A stretch of 64,000 bases of DNA. It comes from Dialister sp900541485. Lineage in GTDB: Bacteria; Bacillota; Negativicutes; Veillonellales; Dialisteraceae. Below, piece after piece: positions 34,605 to 42,988 of the stretch; the stretch's first letter is position 1; each line of letters begins with the position of its first letter. Location of the stretch: assembly GCA_965119665.1 (NCBI GenBank), contig OZ221974.1, forward strand, positions 744,001-808,000, in the 5' to 3' direction. Below the pieces are notes generated by a model, which saw only the letters and a list, made by a program, of their open reading frames with translations, did not search any database and had not been told where the DNA came from. The translations under genes were made by a program, and so were the position numbers.

Positions 34605-35894
34605 TTAGAAGGGCCAGAAAATCGGAATGATAATTACGCTGGCAACAAGTGCGATGAGGCACATCGGAGTTCCTACCTTCGCATAGTCATTGAAGGAGAA
34701 TCCGGCAGGTCCGAGTACGAGAGTATTCGGAGGTGTTGCCATCGGTGTAGCAAATGCCATCGATGCGGCAATGCCGAGAGACATCAGTACCGGTTTCGGG
34801 TCACATCCGATGGACTGGGCAATAGAAATACCGATCGGTGCAAGCAGTGCTGCAGAAGCGGTATTGGACATGAACTGAGTGAGTACGTTTGAAATCAGGA
34901 ACAGTACGGCACAAAGTACATAAGGATTGGGGTTGTCGCCCATAGCATTAACAACTATGTCGGCAATCATCTTCCCTGCCCCGGTTTTTTCCATAGCGGT
35001 TGCCACGGAAAGCATGCCGGCAAAGAGGAAAATTGTTACCCAGTCAATACCTGCATAGGCTTCTTTTTCTTTCAGGCAGCCTGTAACAACGCAGAGGATT
35101 GCGCCTGTAACAGCTGCAGTATGAAGCGGAAGGTTCTTAAGGCCGAGAGCCATGCAAGCTACAACGCCCAAAAGAATGAGTCCGGAAATCCACATTTTGG
35201 CTTTGCTTTTCGGCTCACCGTCATCGCTTGCCCCTGCTTCTGCAGCAGCTGCTTTGACAGCATCTTCATCCATATCTCCGCCGGACTTGGCAGGAATGAA
35301 ATGACGGCCTACAAACAGAGTGTACAGTACAAAAATAATAGAGAGGGGAACACCGATGTAAGCGAATTCGAAGAATCCGAAAGTCGGAAGTCCCGCAGCC
35401 GTCAGCGCACCGGTTACGATAACGTTCGGTGGTGTACCGATCATGGTGATGGTACCGCCTACGTTGGCTGCAATAGCCAGCGGCATTAATTCCTTAGAAG
35501 GAGCGATTTTTGCCGCCTGGCAGATACCGATGATAACCGGCATCAGGCACGCAACGGTTCCCGTATTGGAAGATACGGCAGACAAGACGATGGTTACCGT
35601 CATGATTGCTGCCATCAGCGGAATTTCATTTGTTCCCGCTTTTTTTACTACGGCAATACCGATTGTTTCGGCAAGACCGGTCTTAAACATAGCGGCGCCG
35701 ATAACGAACATACCGCCGAAGAGTACGACAGTAGAGTTGGATAAGCCGGCATACACCTGTTTCGACGGAAGTACACCGAGAATACCCAATGCTGTACATG
35801 CAGCCATAGCAGTCACTGCGAGAGGAATCAATTCCGTAACGAAGAGGAATGCTGCTACAGCAAGGACGCACAGCGTAATAATAGCTGGATCCAT
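34605..35894 (-). CDS. DASS-family (SLC13-like) anion transporter (unit 3)
   Basis: 429 residues, MDPAIITLCV start. The most diverged of the three transporters (for example AETIGIAVVKKAG, AAIMTVTIVLSAVSSNTG, and loop RHFIPAKSGGDMDEDAVK), but both SNT and both TPPN motifs are intact. Divergence may reflect a different substrate or affinity, or simply age. Confidence 0.93.
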   Translation of the reverse strand: MDPAIITLCVLAVAAFLFVTELIPLAVTAMAACTALGILGVLPSKQVYAGLSNSTVVLFGGMFVIGAAMFKTGLAETIGIAVVKKAGTNEIPLMAAIMTVTIVLSAVSSNTGTVACLMPVIIGICQAAKIAPSKELMPLAIAANVGGTITMIGTPPNVIVTGALTAAGLPTFGFFEFAYIGVPLSIIFVLYTLFVGRHFIPAKSGGDMDEDAVKAAAAEAGASDDGEPKSKAKMWISGLILLGVVACMALGLKNLPLHTAAVTGAILCVVTGCLKEKEAYAGIDWVTIFLFAGMLSVATAMEKTGAGKMIADIVVNAMGDNPNPYVLCAVLFLISNVLTQFMSNTASAALLAPIGISIAQSIGCDPKPVLMSLGIAASMAFATPMATPPNTLVLGPAGFSFNDYAKVGTPMCLIALVASVIIIPIFWPF

Positions 35895-36599
35895 AATATC
35901 TCACCTTTCCCTAACTATATGTGATTCGCTTTCGGGTAAAAGCTCACATTCTTTCAAGCAGTCCCGGATTCATACTAACGAATAATAAAAAATAGCTGTT
36001 TACCTTATGAACCGAAACGTGTATAAAACCCTTTTTCCGTCCCCCTTTCCGATTGCTTCGAACAAAGCGTTTAAATTCCCTTTGCTTATTTTTACAAGCG
36101 TCGGATATTATATTAGACCAAATTCGACGAATTTTCAAGTTTTATACCGTTTTGCTCGACTTTTTGATTATTTTCTCTATATAGCAATCTATATTCTAAT
36201 ATTATCTTTGATTATCTTATTTTTTCATAGTTATCTATGTTTTTTTATTCTCAATTTGACCTTTATAAAAATAACTTCTTTTTCCCATGGATAGTTATTT
36301 TTTATGTAATTCAAAAATTGTATAGTTTTATATAAATGAGAAATTTATATATCCGGATTATAAAAAATTTGATTAATATTTTATTATATAAAGATTATAA
36401 AGTCTCCTTTCTCTTTTTCCCGCCAGGAATTTTTATGCCGGTTTATTTCTCGTTTTTTCTCGCTTTATCTCTTATAATCTTTGAAAATCTGGTTTTTTTT
36501 ATTTTTTCGTTGTTTTTCTTGCATTTTTTCTTTTTATCTTTTCTTTTCATCTTCCTTTTTTATCTGTTCATTATTTCCCAATCCGCTTATTTTTCAAAT
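35895..36599. promoter_or_regulatory. Upstream region of unit 3 with paired palindromes
   Basis: No gene I can support. Palindromes: TATAG-CAAT-CTATA at 36180-36193 and CATAG-TTAT-CTATG at 36226-36239, their starts again 46 bp apart and about 290-340 nt before the transporter. The leader segment GTAAACAGCTATTTTTTATT near 35986-36005 is shared with the other units. 36240-36599 is extremely AT-rich; the frames there look like chance T-rich reading. Confidence 0.6.
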
Positions 36600-36629
36600 A
36601 AAAAACCGCCACAGCTTTGCCGTGACGAT
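36600..36629 (-). terminator. Terminator of the three-gene membrane protein operon
   Basis: Minus strand CGTCACGG-caaag-CTGTGGCG with one G-U and one mismatch, then TTTTTTATTT. Confidence 0.7.
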
Positions 36630-36645
36630 CTTTACATGTATTTTT

Positions 36646-37413
36646 TTATTTCTTTTCTTCCTTCTTATCTTCCCGGAAACCTTCTTTTTCTTTGAGGTCT
36701 TCTAACGTGACTTCATAGTCTTTGCCGCCCATGTCGGTTCCCTCCTGACGGAGCTGCTCGATTCCCTCTTCAAAAGTCATTTCCTTTCCTTTTTCCGATT
36801 CTTCCAATTTTTTCAGAAGTTCCGGTGAAAGCTTTCCTGAAGCAATCAGTTTTTCTCTCATGTTCCTGTACATATAGGCAATGACTTCTTCCTGGGGTAT
36901 CCCTACGCGGTCGGGAATACGGAGAGAACATTCATGCCAAAAAGCGGCCGAACCGGTCATCATGATACGTCCGATTTTTTCCAGCTCGCCTATATCAAAA
37001 AGAAGTGACCATATTTCCCTGTTATCCAAATGATTATACATATGATATGTATATCTGTAGGTCGCCGGCTTCATAAGCTGGTTCTTAAAATGATGAACAC
37101 CGAAAATCTTTTCATACGGAACGTGAAGTTCTTTTTTCTTAAAAATACTCTTTTTTACGATTTCTATTTCATCATCTTTCAGCGTATATATACACTTGGA
37201 AGTAATGATATGGATTAAAAAAAGGAGTGCCATAAGAAGAATGATGACACCTTGCAGGGGAAATACCCCGAAGGTGGTGTAAACCCAGGCCAAACGGGCT
37301 GCATAACCGGCAAGGGCAATAAACCCGATACCGGAAATAATCAGATATTTTTTACAAGGAACAGAGGTGTCCGTTACATTCTGTCCGATGATTTTTGATT
37401 TTTTTGCTGTCAT
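36646..37413 (-). CDS. Membrane protein with PH-like domain, unknown function
   Basis: 255 residues. Two transmembrane helices (about 22-42 and 52-70), then a stretch CIYTLKDDEIEIVKKSIFKK reminiscent of bacterial PH (YdbT/YvbH-type) domains, and a highly charged C-terminal tail (about 195-255, with EKEGFREDKKEEKK at the end). No enzyme motif. Downstream partner of the Pr6Pr-like gene, 27 nt away. The PH-like assignment is tentative. Confidence 0.7.
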   Translation of the reverse strand: MTAKKSKIIGQNVTDTSVPCKKYLIISGIGFIALAGYAARLAWVYTTFGVFPLQGVIILLMALLFLIHIITSKCIYTLKDDEIEIVKKSIFKKKELHVPYEKIFGVHHFKNQLMKPATYRYTYHMYNHLDNREIWSLLFDIGELEKIGRIMMTGSAAFWHECSLRIPDRVGIPQEEVIAYMYRNMREKLIASGKLSPELLKKLEESEKGKEMTFEEGIEQLRQEGTDMGGKDYEVTLEDLKEKEGFREDKKEEKK

Positions 37414-37440
37414 AAAAAACTCCTTACCGGCTCACGGGAA

Positions 37441-38115
37441 TCAGCCGTTAAAAGTCCACGCCTGCGGCGGAAATCCCAAGAGCCAAAGGCCCTCTCCCAC
37501 AATATAGAGTACAATGCCGATGATAAAAAACTGGAAACCCACTTTGAGGCATCCTTTGGTAATACTGAGAACATTATTGGTCCGGGGATCCATAAATGTA
37601 TAAGGATACAAATGGGACCGCCCGTGGGTAACAATGGTAATCCATGCACGCCAATATACGAAAACCACATACAGCGCGGGATAAATCATCCATAAAAAGA
37701 TAATATACCAGTGAAGTTCCGTTTTATCCACAAAGAATAAATAGTCCGCTGTCATCAGTACAGGGATAAAGTAGTGGAATATGTAATTATAAAAAGAAAA
37801 ATGTTCGTAGCTGATATCATTGAGGCGGTGCGTTTTGATAGCCCCCGGCCGTACAATGATATGATACATCACCGACAACGTGACAAGCCCGGCGGCCACA
37901 ATATAGCGGCAGTCCGCGGTATAAAGGTACGGCACGTCCGCTTTGAACAAAGTCATCGCCAGCCATACAAAAAAAAGTGTAAATGTAGAAAATGTATAGT
38001 ACTGGATACGGGACCAAAAAACAAAAGGTGTCAATATCCCGTGCTTCATGAGCAGGACCAGACCGACACTCAATAAAATAAAGACCGCCCAGCGGTATAG
38101 CAAAGCAACTTCCAT
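37441..38115 (-). CDS. Pr6Pr-family membrane protein
   Basis: 224 residues with about six transmembrane helices. The segments IVRPGAIKTHRLNDISYEHF (residues 88-107) and GRSHLYPYTFMDPRTN (near 164-179) fit the Pr6Pr/FAR-17a-AIG1-like membrane family of unknown biochemical role in bacteria. Middle gene of the operon. Confidence 0.75.
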   Translation of the reverse strand: MEVALLYRWAVFILLSVGLVLLMKHGILTPFVFWSRIQYYTFSTFTLFFVWLAMTLFKADVPYLYTADCRYIVAAGLVTLSVMYHIIVRPGAIKTHRLNDISYEHFSFYNYIFHYFIPVLMTADYLFFVDKTELHWYIIFLWMIYPALYVVFVYWRAWITIVTHGRSHLYPYTFMDPRTNNVLSITKGCLKVGFQFFIIGIVLYIVGEGLWLLGFPPQAWTFNG

Positions 38116-38160
38116 GAAAACTCCTATCGGGAATAATGTCCCTGAAAAAGGGACCCCCTG

Positions 38161-38424
38161 TTATTTATTTTTTTGTTTATGTTTCTTATTCTGTTTCCGT
38201 CTTGCTTCGGCACGGATACGGCGAATCTGTTCTTTTTCCCTGATTCTCGCCTCCGCTTCTTCAAGACGGGCTTTTTTTATATTGTTATTATAAATATTAA
38301 TGACCAGGCAGATGAGAATCAAGGCGGCGATGGCGATCGTTCTCACTGTCAGTCCGTTGTTCATGATGTTCCATACGGCAAAAACGACGGCTACACCAAA
38401 CAACAATCCTTGGGCACGAGACAT
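38161..38424 (-). CDS. Small membrane protein with basic coiled-coil tail
   Basis: 87 residues: two hydrophobic segments (about 5-22 and 28-45), then a charged helix EEAEARIREKEQIRRIRAEA and a lysine-rich end (KKHKQKNK). Not recognised. First gene of the three-gene operon; 45 nt before the Pr6Pr-like gene. Confidence 0.7.
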   Translation of the reverse strand: MSRAQGLLFGVAVVFAVWNIMNNGLTVRTIAIAALILICLVINIYNNNIKKARLEEAEARIREKEQIRRIRAEARRKQNKKHKQKNK

Positions 38425-38846
38425 AACACGACTCCTTCATATAAAATAAAGTACATAGCTATTATATTATACTGTATCTTCAGTAATATCAATCAATTTT
38501 CGAAAAAAACGGGAATCCCTTTTTCAATTCTCTCAAACCGGGCATTTTCTGCAGAGGATAACGTATTTTACATTTTATCCTATGATATTACTATTTATAA
38601 ATATTTCCTTTTTTTATCTTTTTATAGATAAGAAAATCATCTTTTTCCCCGGAAATATCTGCTTGTATTCCTTTATGGGTATAAAAAAATGTTATTTACG
38701 TATATATAAATAAAATTACAAAAAATAATTGAACCTTCGTTTCTCATCGTATATACTAACAAGTAAGAATTTGATTATCCATAGATTTTTATTTATGGAT
38801 TGAAAATGAAGAATCTTCCTTTCATACACCAAAAGGAGTTGAAGTA
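38425..38846. promoter_or_regulatory. Divergent regulatory region upstream of the plus-strand ion transporter
   Basis: AT-rich with no gene. A perfect inverted repeat, ATCCATA at 38777-38783 and TATGGAT at 38794-38800, lies 47 nt before the transporter ATG; it resembles but does not match the CATAG-N4-CTATG spacing. AAAAGGAGTTG is the ribosome site at 38831. Confidence 0.45.
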
Positions 38847-40145
38847 ATGGATGCAACAATGAGTTTTTATTTTTCTATATTTGTATTTGCCTTAACGTAT
38901 CTGGGAATCATGTCGGAAAAGATTCCCCGTTCTATTTGTGCATTACTGGGCGCCGGTCTTGTCATCTACAGCGGACTTCTTACCCAGGAAATGGCACTCC
39001 AGCAATTTATCGACTTCAACACCTTAGGTCTTTTAGCAGGTATGATGGTTCTCATCGGTGTCGTTAAAAAATCAGGATTTTTCGAATCCATGGCTCTCTG
39101 GGCTGTCAAAGTTTCCAAAGGGCGTCCGAAAGAACTACTCATTATTTTGGGACTGATTACTGGTTTCTGTGCTTCTTTTATGGATGCCGTTACCGCCGTT
39201 CTTCTAATCACTCCGATGACCATTTCTCTCTGCCGCCGAATTCATGTATCCCCAATCCCTACCTTGATTGCAGAAATTCTGCTTTCCAATATCGGCGGTT
39301 CCGGTACCATGGTCGGCGATCCTCCGAACGTCATGATTGGTTCTGCCACTCACCTGGCATTTAATGATTTTGCTATGCATACCGGCCCCATTGCTTTGAT
39401 AAATATTGTGGCTTGTATTATTTATCTGGAAATCATTTACGGCAAACAATTACCGAAGACGGAGATGTCCCCTGAAGAACTTGCAAAAATCAATCTGTCT
39501 TCTGTCATCACCGATTTCTCCATTCTGAAAAAGTCGGTTACTATTTTAGTTCTCACGATTTTCGGTTTCATTATCCACAACATCATCGGTATCCAATCGG
39601 CTACCATTGCTCTTACAGGCGGTGTTCTTGCCATTCTCGTCTGCAAAGTCGATCCCCATGAAATTTTCCGTGAAGTCGACTGGGACTCCTTATTCTTCTT
39701 TATCGGCCTCTTTATCGTCGTCGGAGGACTTGAAACTACAGGCGTTATCAGTACGATGGCTGCTGCAGGAATCGAAGCGGTCGGCGGAGATCCCCATGCT
39801 CTCACTTTCACCATTCTCTGGCTGTCCGGCCTTGCTTCCGCATTCGTAGACAATATCCCGTTTACGGCAACGATGATTCCCTTGATTCACCAGATGCAGG
39901 AACTTTTGGGACTGGCCCATGCCGACTATATGTGGTGGGCTCTCTCTATCGGTGCCTGCTACGGCGGAAACGGCACTATCATCGGTGCTTCTCCGAACGT
40001 TATCGTTGCGGCGCTGGCTGCTAAAGAAGGGTACAATATCACTTTCGGACATTTCATGCTGAAATGTTTCCCCATGATGCTTGTCACCTTACTGACATCA
40101 ACTGTTTATATTTACGTCCGTTACTTTGTGTTCGGAACTCCTTAA
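38847..40145 (+). CDS. ArsB/NhaD-type (IT superfamily) ion transporter
   Basis: 432 residues, 10-12 transmembrane helices, in two repeats: GGSGTMVGDPPNVMIGSA near residue 152 and YGGNGTIIGASPNVIVAAL near 372, with DAVTAVLLITP near 113 and DNIPFTATMIP near 333 as the paired hairpin segments. The architecture is that of the ArsB/NhaD/citrate-arsenite superfamily, probably Na+- or H+-coupled. It is only distantly related to the tandem DASS copies. Substrate could be an organic anion or Na+ itself. Confidence 0.9.
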   Translation: MDATMSFYFSIFVFALTYLGIMSEKIPRSICALLGAGLVIYSGLLTQEMALQQFIDFNTLGLLAGMMVLIGVVKKSGFFESMALWAVKVSKGRPKELLIILGLITGFCASFMDAVTAVLLITPMTISLCRRIHVSPIPTLIAEILLSNIGGSGTMVGDPPNVMIGSATHLAFNDFAMHTGPIALINIVACIIYLEIIYGKQLPKTEMSPEELAKINLSSVITDFSILKKSVTILVLTIFGFIIHNIIGIQSATIALTGGVLAILVCKVDPHEIFREVDWDSLFFFIGLFIVVGGLETTGVISTMAAAGIEAVGGDPHALTFTILWLSGLASAFVDNIPFTATMIPLIHQMQELLGLAHADYMWWALSIGACYGGNGTIIGASPNVIVAALAAKEGYNITFGHFMLKCFPMMLVTLLTSTVYIYVRYFVFGTP

Positions 40146-40159
40146 TAAAAAAGAAATAC

Positions 40160-40187
40160 GGCTCTGCCTTACGGCAGGGCTTTTTTT
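40160..40187 (+). terminator. Terminator after ion transporter
   Basis: GCTCTGCC-ttac-GGCAGGGC then TTTTTTT. Confidence 0.85.
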
Positions 40188-40439
40188 ATGGTCCTTAAAA
40201 TGCTGAAAAGAAATGCCCCGGAATCGCCCTTTATTTCGTTTTTAAGAAGTTTTATCCTTTCGGAGAGTCTTTATACCTTTTCGGGCAGGAACGCGCTCTT
40301 TCCCCTGTTTTCTTCATTTTTCCGTGCTTTATTTTCCTATCCGCCGGGGAGGCGGAAAATCATCTGTGCTATAATAAAAGTAATAATAAATATAAGCTGT
40401 TTCGTTAGGATACGGCACCATTTTCTTTAGGAGGTCACC

Positions 40440-40970
40440 ATGGACGAAATTTTCAAAAGAGGCACATGCCGCCATTTCAAAGAATTGACTCCCTTGCCGG
40501 AAGAATATCTGGATAAGCTTGTCCGGGCAGGCATGCAAGCAAGAGCTTGCGGAAACCAGGAGTCCCGGGAGTTCATCATTGTCACCAGAGAAGATCTGGT
40601 CAAAGCTCTTTCCCATAACAGTGTCGTCGCAGGGCCGGCGAGAAAAGCCGTTGCCGCTATCGTCATCGTCGGAAAACCTGACGGTATTTCTTTCCCTGAA
40701 GAATGGGCCTTTGATGCCGCAGCCGCTGCAGAAAATATTTTGATTGAAGCGGAACATCTGGGTATCGGATCCATCTGGCTCCAGGTCTATCCCTATCCCG
40801 ACCGTAAAGCCCATATCTGTCATATTTTGGATATTCCCTCGGAAAGAGAACCTTTCTGCATTATTGCCGTAGGGTATCCGGAAAAGAAACCGGTCCGCAT
40901 AAACCGTTTCAACGAAAGAATCCTTTATCATGACTTGTACGGATCGCGGCCGAAGAAACAGGACGTATAA
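40440..40970 (+). CDS. Nitroreductase family protein
   Basis: 176 residues; FMN-dependent nitroreductase fold: FKRGTCRHFKE at the N-terminus (usual RRSxRxF position), AARACGNQESREFIIV-type flavin loop near residue 33, HLGIGSIWLQVYP near 107 and the closing IIAVGYPEKKP near 141. NAD(P)H-dependent reductase of unknown substrate. GGAGGTCACC ribosome site overlaps the ATG region. Confidence 0.92.
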   Translation: MDEIFKRGTCRHFKELTPLPEEYLDKLVRAGMQARACGNQESREFIIVTREDLVKALSHNSVVAGPARKAVAAIVIVGKPDGISFPEEWAFDAAAAAENILIEAEHLGIGSIWLQVYPYPDRKAHICHILDIPSEREPFCIIAVGYPEKKPVRINRFNERILYHDLYGSRPKKQDV

Positions 40971-40993
40971 TCTGTTTGACCCTTTACCGCTCA

Positions 40994-41046
40994 AAAAAAC
41001 GTTCTTCCTGCTGAAAAAACTGATTTCATAAGGAAGAACGTTTTTA
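40994..41046 (+). terminator. Long terminator hairpin between nitroreductase and ATP synthase operon
   Basis: Perfect 14-bp arms (AAAAACGTTCTTCC / GGAAGAACGTTTTT) around a loop of about 23 nt. Confidence 0.8.
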
Positions 41047-41066
41047 AATCGCAATCAAAGCACAAC

Positions 41067-41093
41067 AAAACCGGCCCTAAAGAGCCGGTTTTT
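41067..41093 (-). terminator. Terminator of the ATP synthase operon
   Basis: AAAACCGGC / GCCGGTTTT stem with flanking T run, six bases below the atpC stop. Confidence 0.88.
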
Positions 41094-41098
41094 GTATG

Positions 41099-41518
41099 TT
41101 ATAAGGTATCCGTTGTTTTCAAGCGGATAAGAGCACGCTGCAAAGCAAGCTTCGCACGGTGTTCGTCAATATTGGCACTGTGAGATGCCAGTCTGTCTTC
41201 AGCCCTTTTCTTTGCTCTTTGGGCACGAGCGACATCGATATCCGCTGCCATTTCTGCCAGAGGAGCTACGACGTTCACCCGGTTATCCTTCATTTCAAAG
41301 AAACCGCCGAATACAGCTACTTTTTCTTCTTTTCCGTCTTTTTGTATACGGACAGAACACATTTCCAATGCTGCTGCTAAAGGCAGATGGCCTTTCATGA
41401 CGGCAAATTCACCGTCAGTTGCACGAGCTGCCACCAGTTCCACACCGTCAGCCCGGTAAATCGGACCGTCCGGCGTAATAACCTCCACATGCATCGGATT
41501 GGTAAGGGTATCAGCCAT
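41099..41518 (-). CDS. atpC: ATP synthase epsilon subunit
   Basis: 139 residues. N-terminal beta sandwich (MHVEVITPDGPIYRADGVELV and HLPLAAALEMCSVRI) and a C-terminal helical hairpin (ARAQRAKKRAEDRL, HRAKLALQRALIRL). Rotor stalk subunit that also inhibits ATP hydrolysis. 3 nt after atpD. Confidence 0.96.
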   Translation of the reverse strand: MADTLTNPMHVEVITPDGPIYRADGVELVAARATDGEFAVMKGHLPLAAALEMCSVRIQKDGKEEKVAVFGGFFEMKDNRVNVVAPLAEMAADIDVARAQRAKKRAEDRLASHSANIDEHRAKLALQRALIRLKTTDTL

Positions 41519-41521
41519 GGC

Positions 41522-42955
41522 TTATTCCCCTTTCTTCATCTTTTCAGCCTTTTCGATTGCTTCATCAATTGTGCCAACCATATAGAATGCACCTTCCGGT
41601 AAATCATCGTGCTGTCCGGAAAGGATTTCCTTAAAGCCGCGGATGGTTTCCTTCAGAGATACATATCTGCCCGGTGAGCCGGTAAACTGTTCAGCTACGA
41701 AGAACGGCTGAGACAAGAATCTCTGGATCTTTCTCGCACGGGCAACGATGATTTTATCATCGTCACTTAATTCTTCCATACCAAGAATTGCAATGATATC
41801 CTGTAATTCTTTATAGCGCTGTAATATCGCCTGTACACCGCGGGCTACTTCGTAATGTTCTTCGCCGAGAACGTTCGGGTCAAGAATACGGCTGGTGGAA
41901 TCCAAGGGATCTACGGCCGGATAAATACCGAGTTCTGCGATAGAACGGTTAAGTACGGTGGTAGCATCGAGGTGGGTAAATACACCTGCCGGAGCCGGGT
42001 CTGTCAAGTCATCGGCCGGTACATATACGGCCTGGATAGAGGTGATGGAACCGTCTTTTGTCGATGTGATACGTTCCTGTAATTCACCGATATCGGTAGC
42101 CAATGTGGGCTGATAACCTACGGCAGACGGCATACGTCCGAGCAGAGCGGATACTTCCGAGCCAGCCTGGACGAAACGGAAAATATTATCGATGAAGAGC
42201 AGAACGTCCTGTCCCTGCTTATCACGGAAATATTCTGCCATGGTAAGACCCGTGAGAGCGACACGCATACGTGCTCCCGGCGGTTCATTCATCTGGCCGT
42301 ATACCAGGGCTACTTTGGAAAGAACGCCGGAATCTTTCATTTCTCCCCAAAGGTCATTCCCTTCACGGGTACGTTCCCCGACGCCGCAGAATACGGAGCA
42401 GCCGGAGTGTTCTGTTGCCACGTTGTGAATCAATTCCTGGATAAGAACTGTTTTACCTACGCCGGCGCCGCCGAACAGACCGATTTTACCACCCTTTGCA
42501 TAGGGGGCAATGAGGTCAACGACTTTGATGCCGGTTTCAAAAATTTCAGTTGCCGGAGACTGGTCTTTAAAGGCCGGTGCCGGACGATGAATAGGCCAGT
42601 AGTCGGATGCCGGTACTTTCGTATCGTCATTATCCACGGTTTCGCCGAGAACGTTGAAAATACGTCCGAGACAACCGTCGCCGACCGGTGCTGCAATAGC
42701 ACGGCCGGTATCTACTGCTTTCATTCCACGTACCATGCCGTCTGTGGAACTCATAGCAACGGTGCGGACTACGCCGTCACCGAGGTGCTGCATTGTTTCA
42801 CAAACAACATCTACCGGAACATTGCCTTCTTCATCTTTGATATGAATTGCGTTATAAATAGCCGGTAGTTCCTGGTCATCAGCAAACGCAATATCAACTA
42901 CTGCGCCCATGACCTGTACAACTTTACCTACCTGCCCCTGCTGTTCATTTGCCAT
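41522..42955 (-). CDS. atpD: ATP synthase beta subunit
   Basis: 477 residues; catalytic subunit. P-loop GGAGVGKTVLIQELI near residue 153, catalytic Glu in GVGERTREGNDL near 187, VALVYGQMNEPPGARMR near 210 and DELSEED-like C-terminal ELSDDDK near 395. Complete. Confidence 0.98.
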   Translation of the reverse strand: MANEQQGQVGKVVQVMGAVVDIAFADDQELPAIYNAIHIKDEEGNVPVDVVCETMQHLGDGVVRTVAMSSTDGMVRGMKAVDTGRAIAAPVGDGCLGRIFNVLGETVDNDDTKVPASDYWPIHRPAPAFKDQSPATEIFETGIKVVDLIAPYAKGGKIGLFGGAGVGKTVLIQELIHNVATEHSGCSVFCGVGERTREGNDLWGEMKDSGVLSKVALVYGQMNEPPGARMRVALTGLTMAEYFRDKQGQDVLLFIDNIFRFVQAGSEVSALLGRMPSAVGYQPTLATDIGELQERITSTKDGSITSIQAVYVPADDLTDPAPAGVFTHLDATTVLNRSIAELGIYPAVDPLDSTSRILDPNVLGEEHYEVARGVQAILQRYKELQDIIAILGMEELSDDDKIIVARARKIQRFLSQPFFVAEQFTGSPGRYVSLKETIRGFKEILSGQHDDLPEGAFYMVGTIDEAIEKAEKMKKGE

Positions 42956-42988
42956 GAAGAAGCTTTCCTCCTTATTAAATCAGGCAGT

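Noticed and set aside
26359..36239. Triplicated units considered as a composite transposon
   Set aside because: No transposase gene, terminal inverted repeats or target duplications seen; unit-by-unit tandem order fits unequal recombination.
36336..36705. Plus-strand frame of 119 codons, very rich in Phe, Leu and Ser
   Set aside because: The DNA is an extreme T-rich tract; low-complexity translation with no ribosome site.
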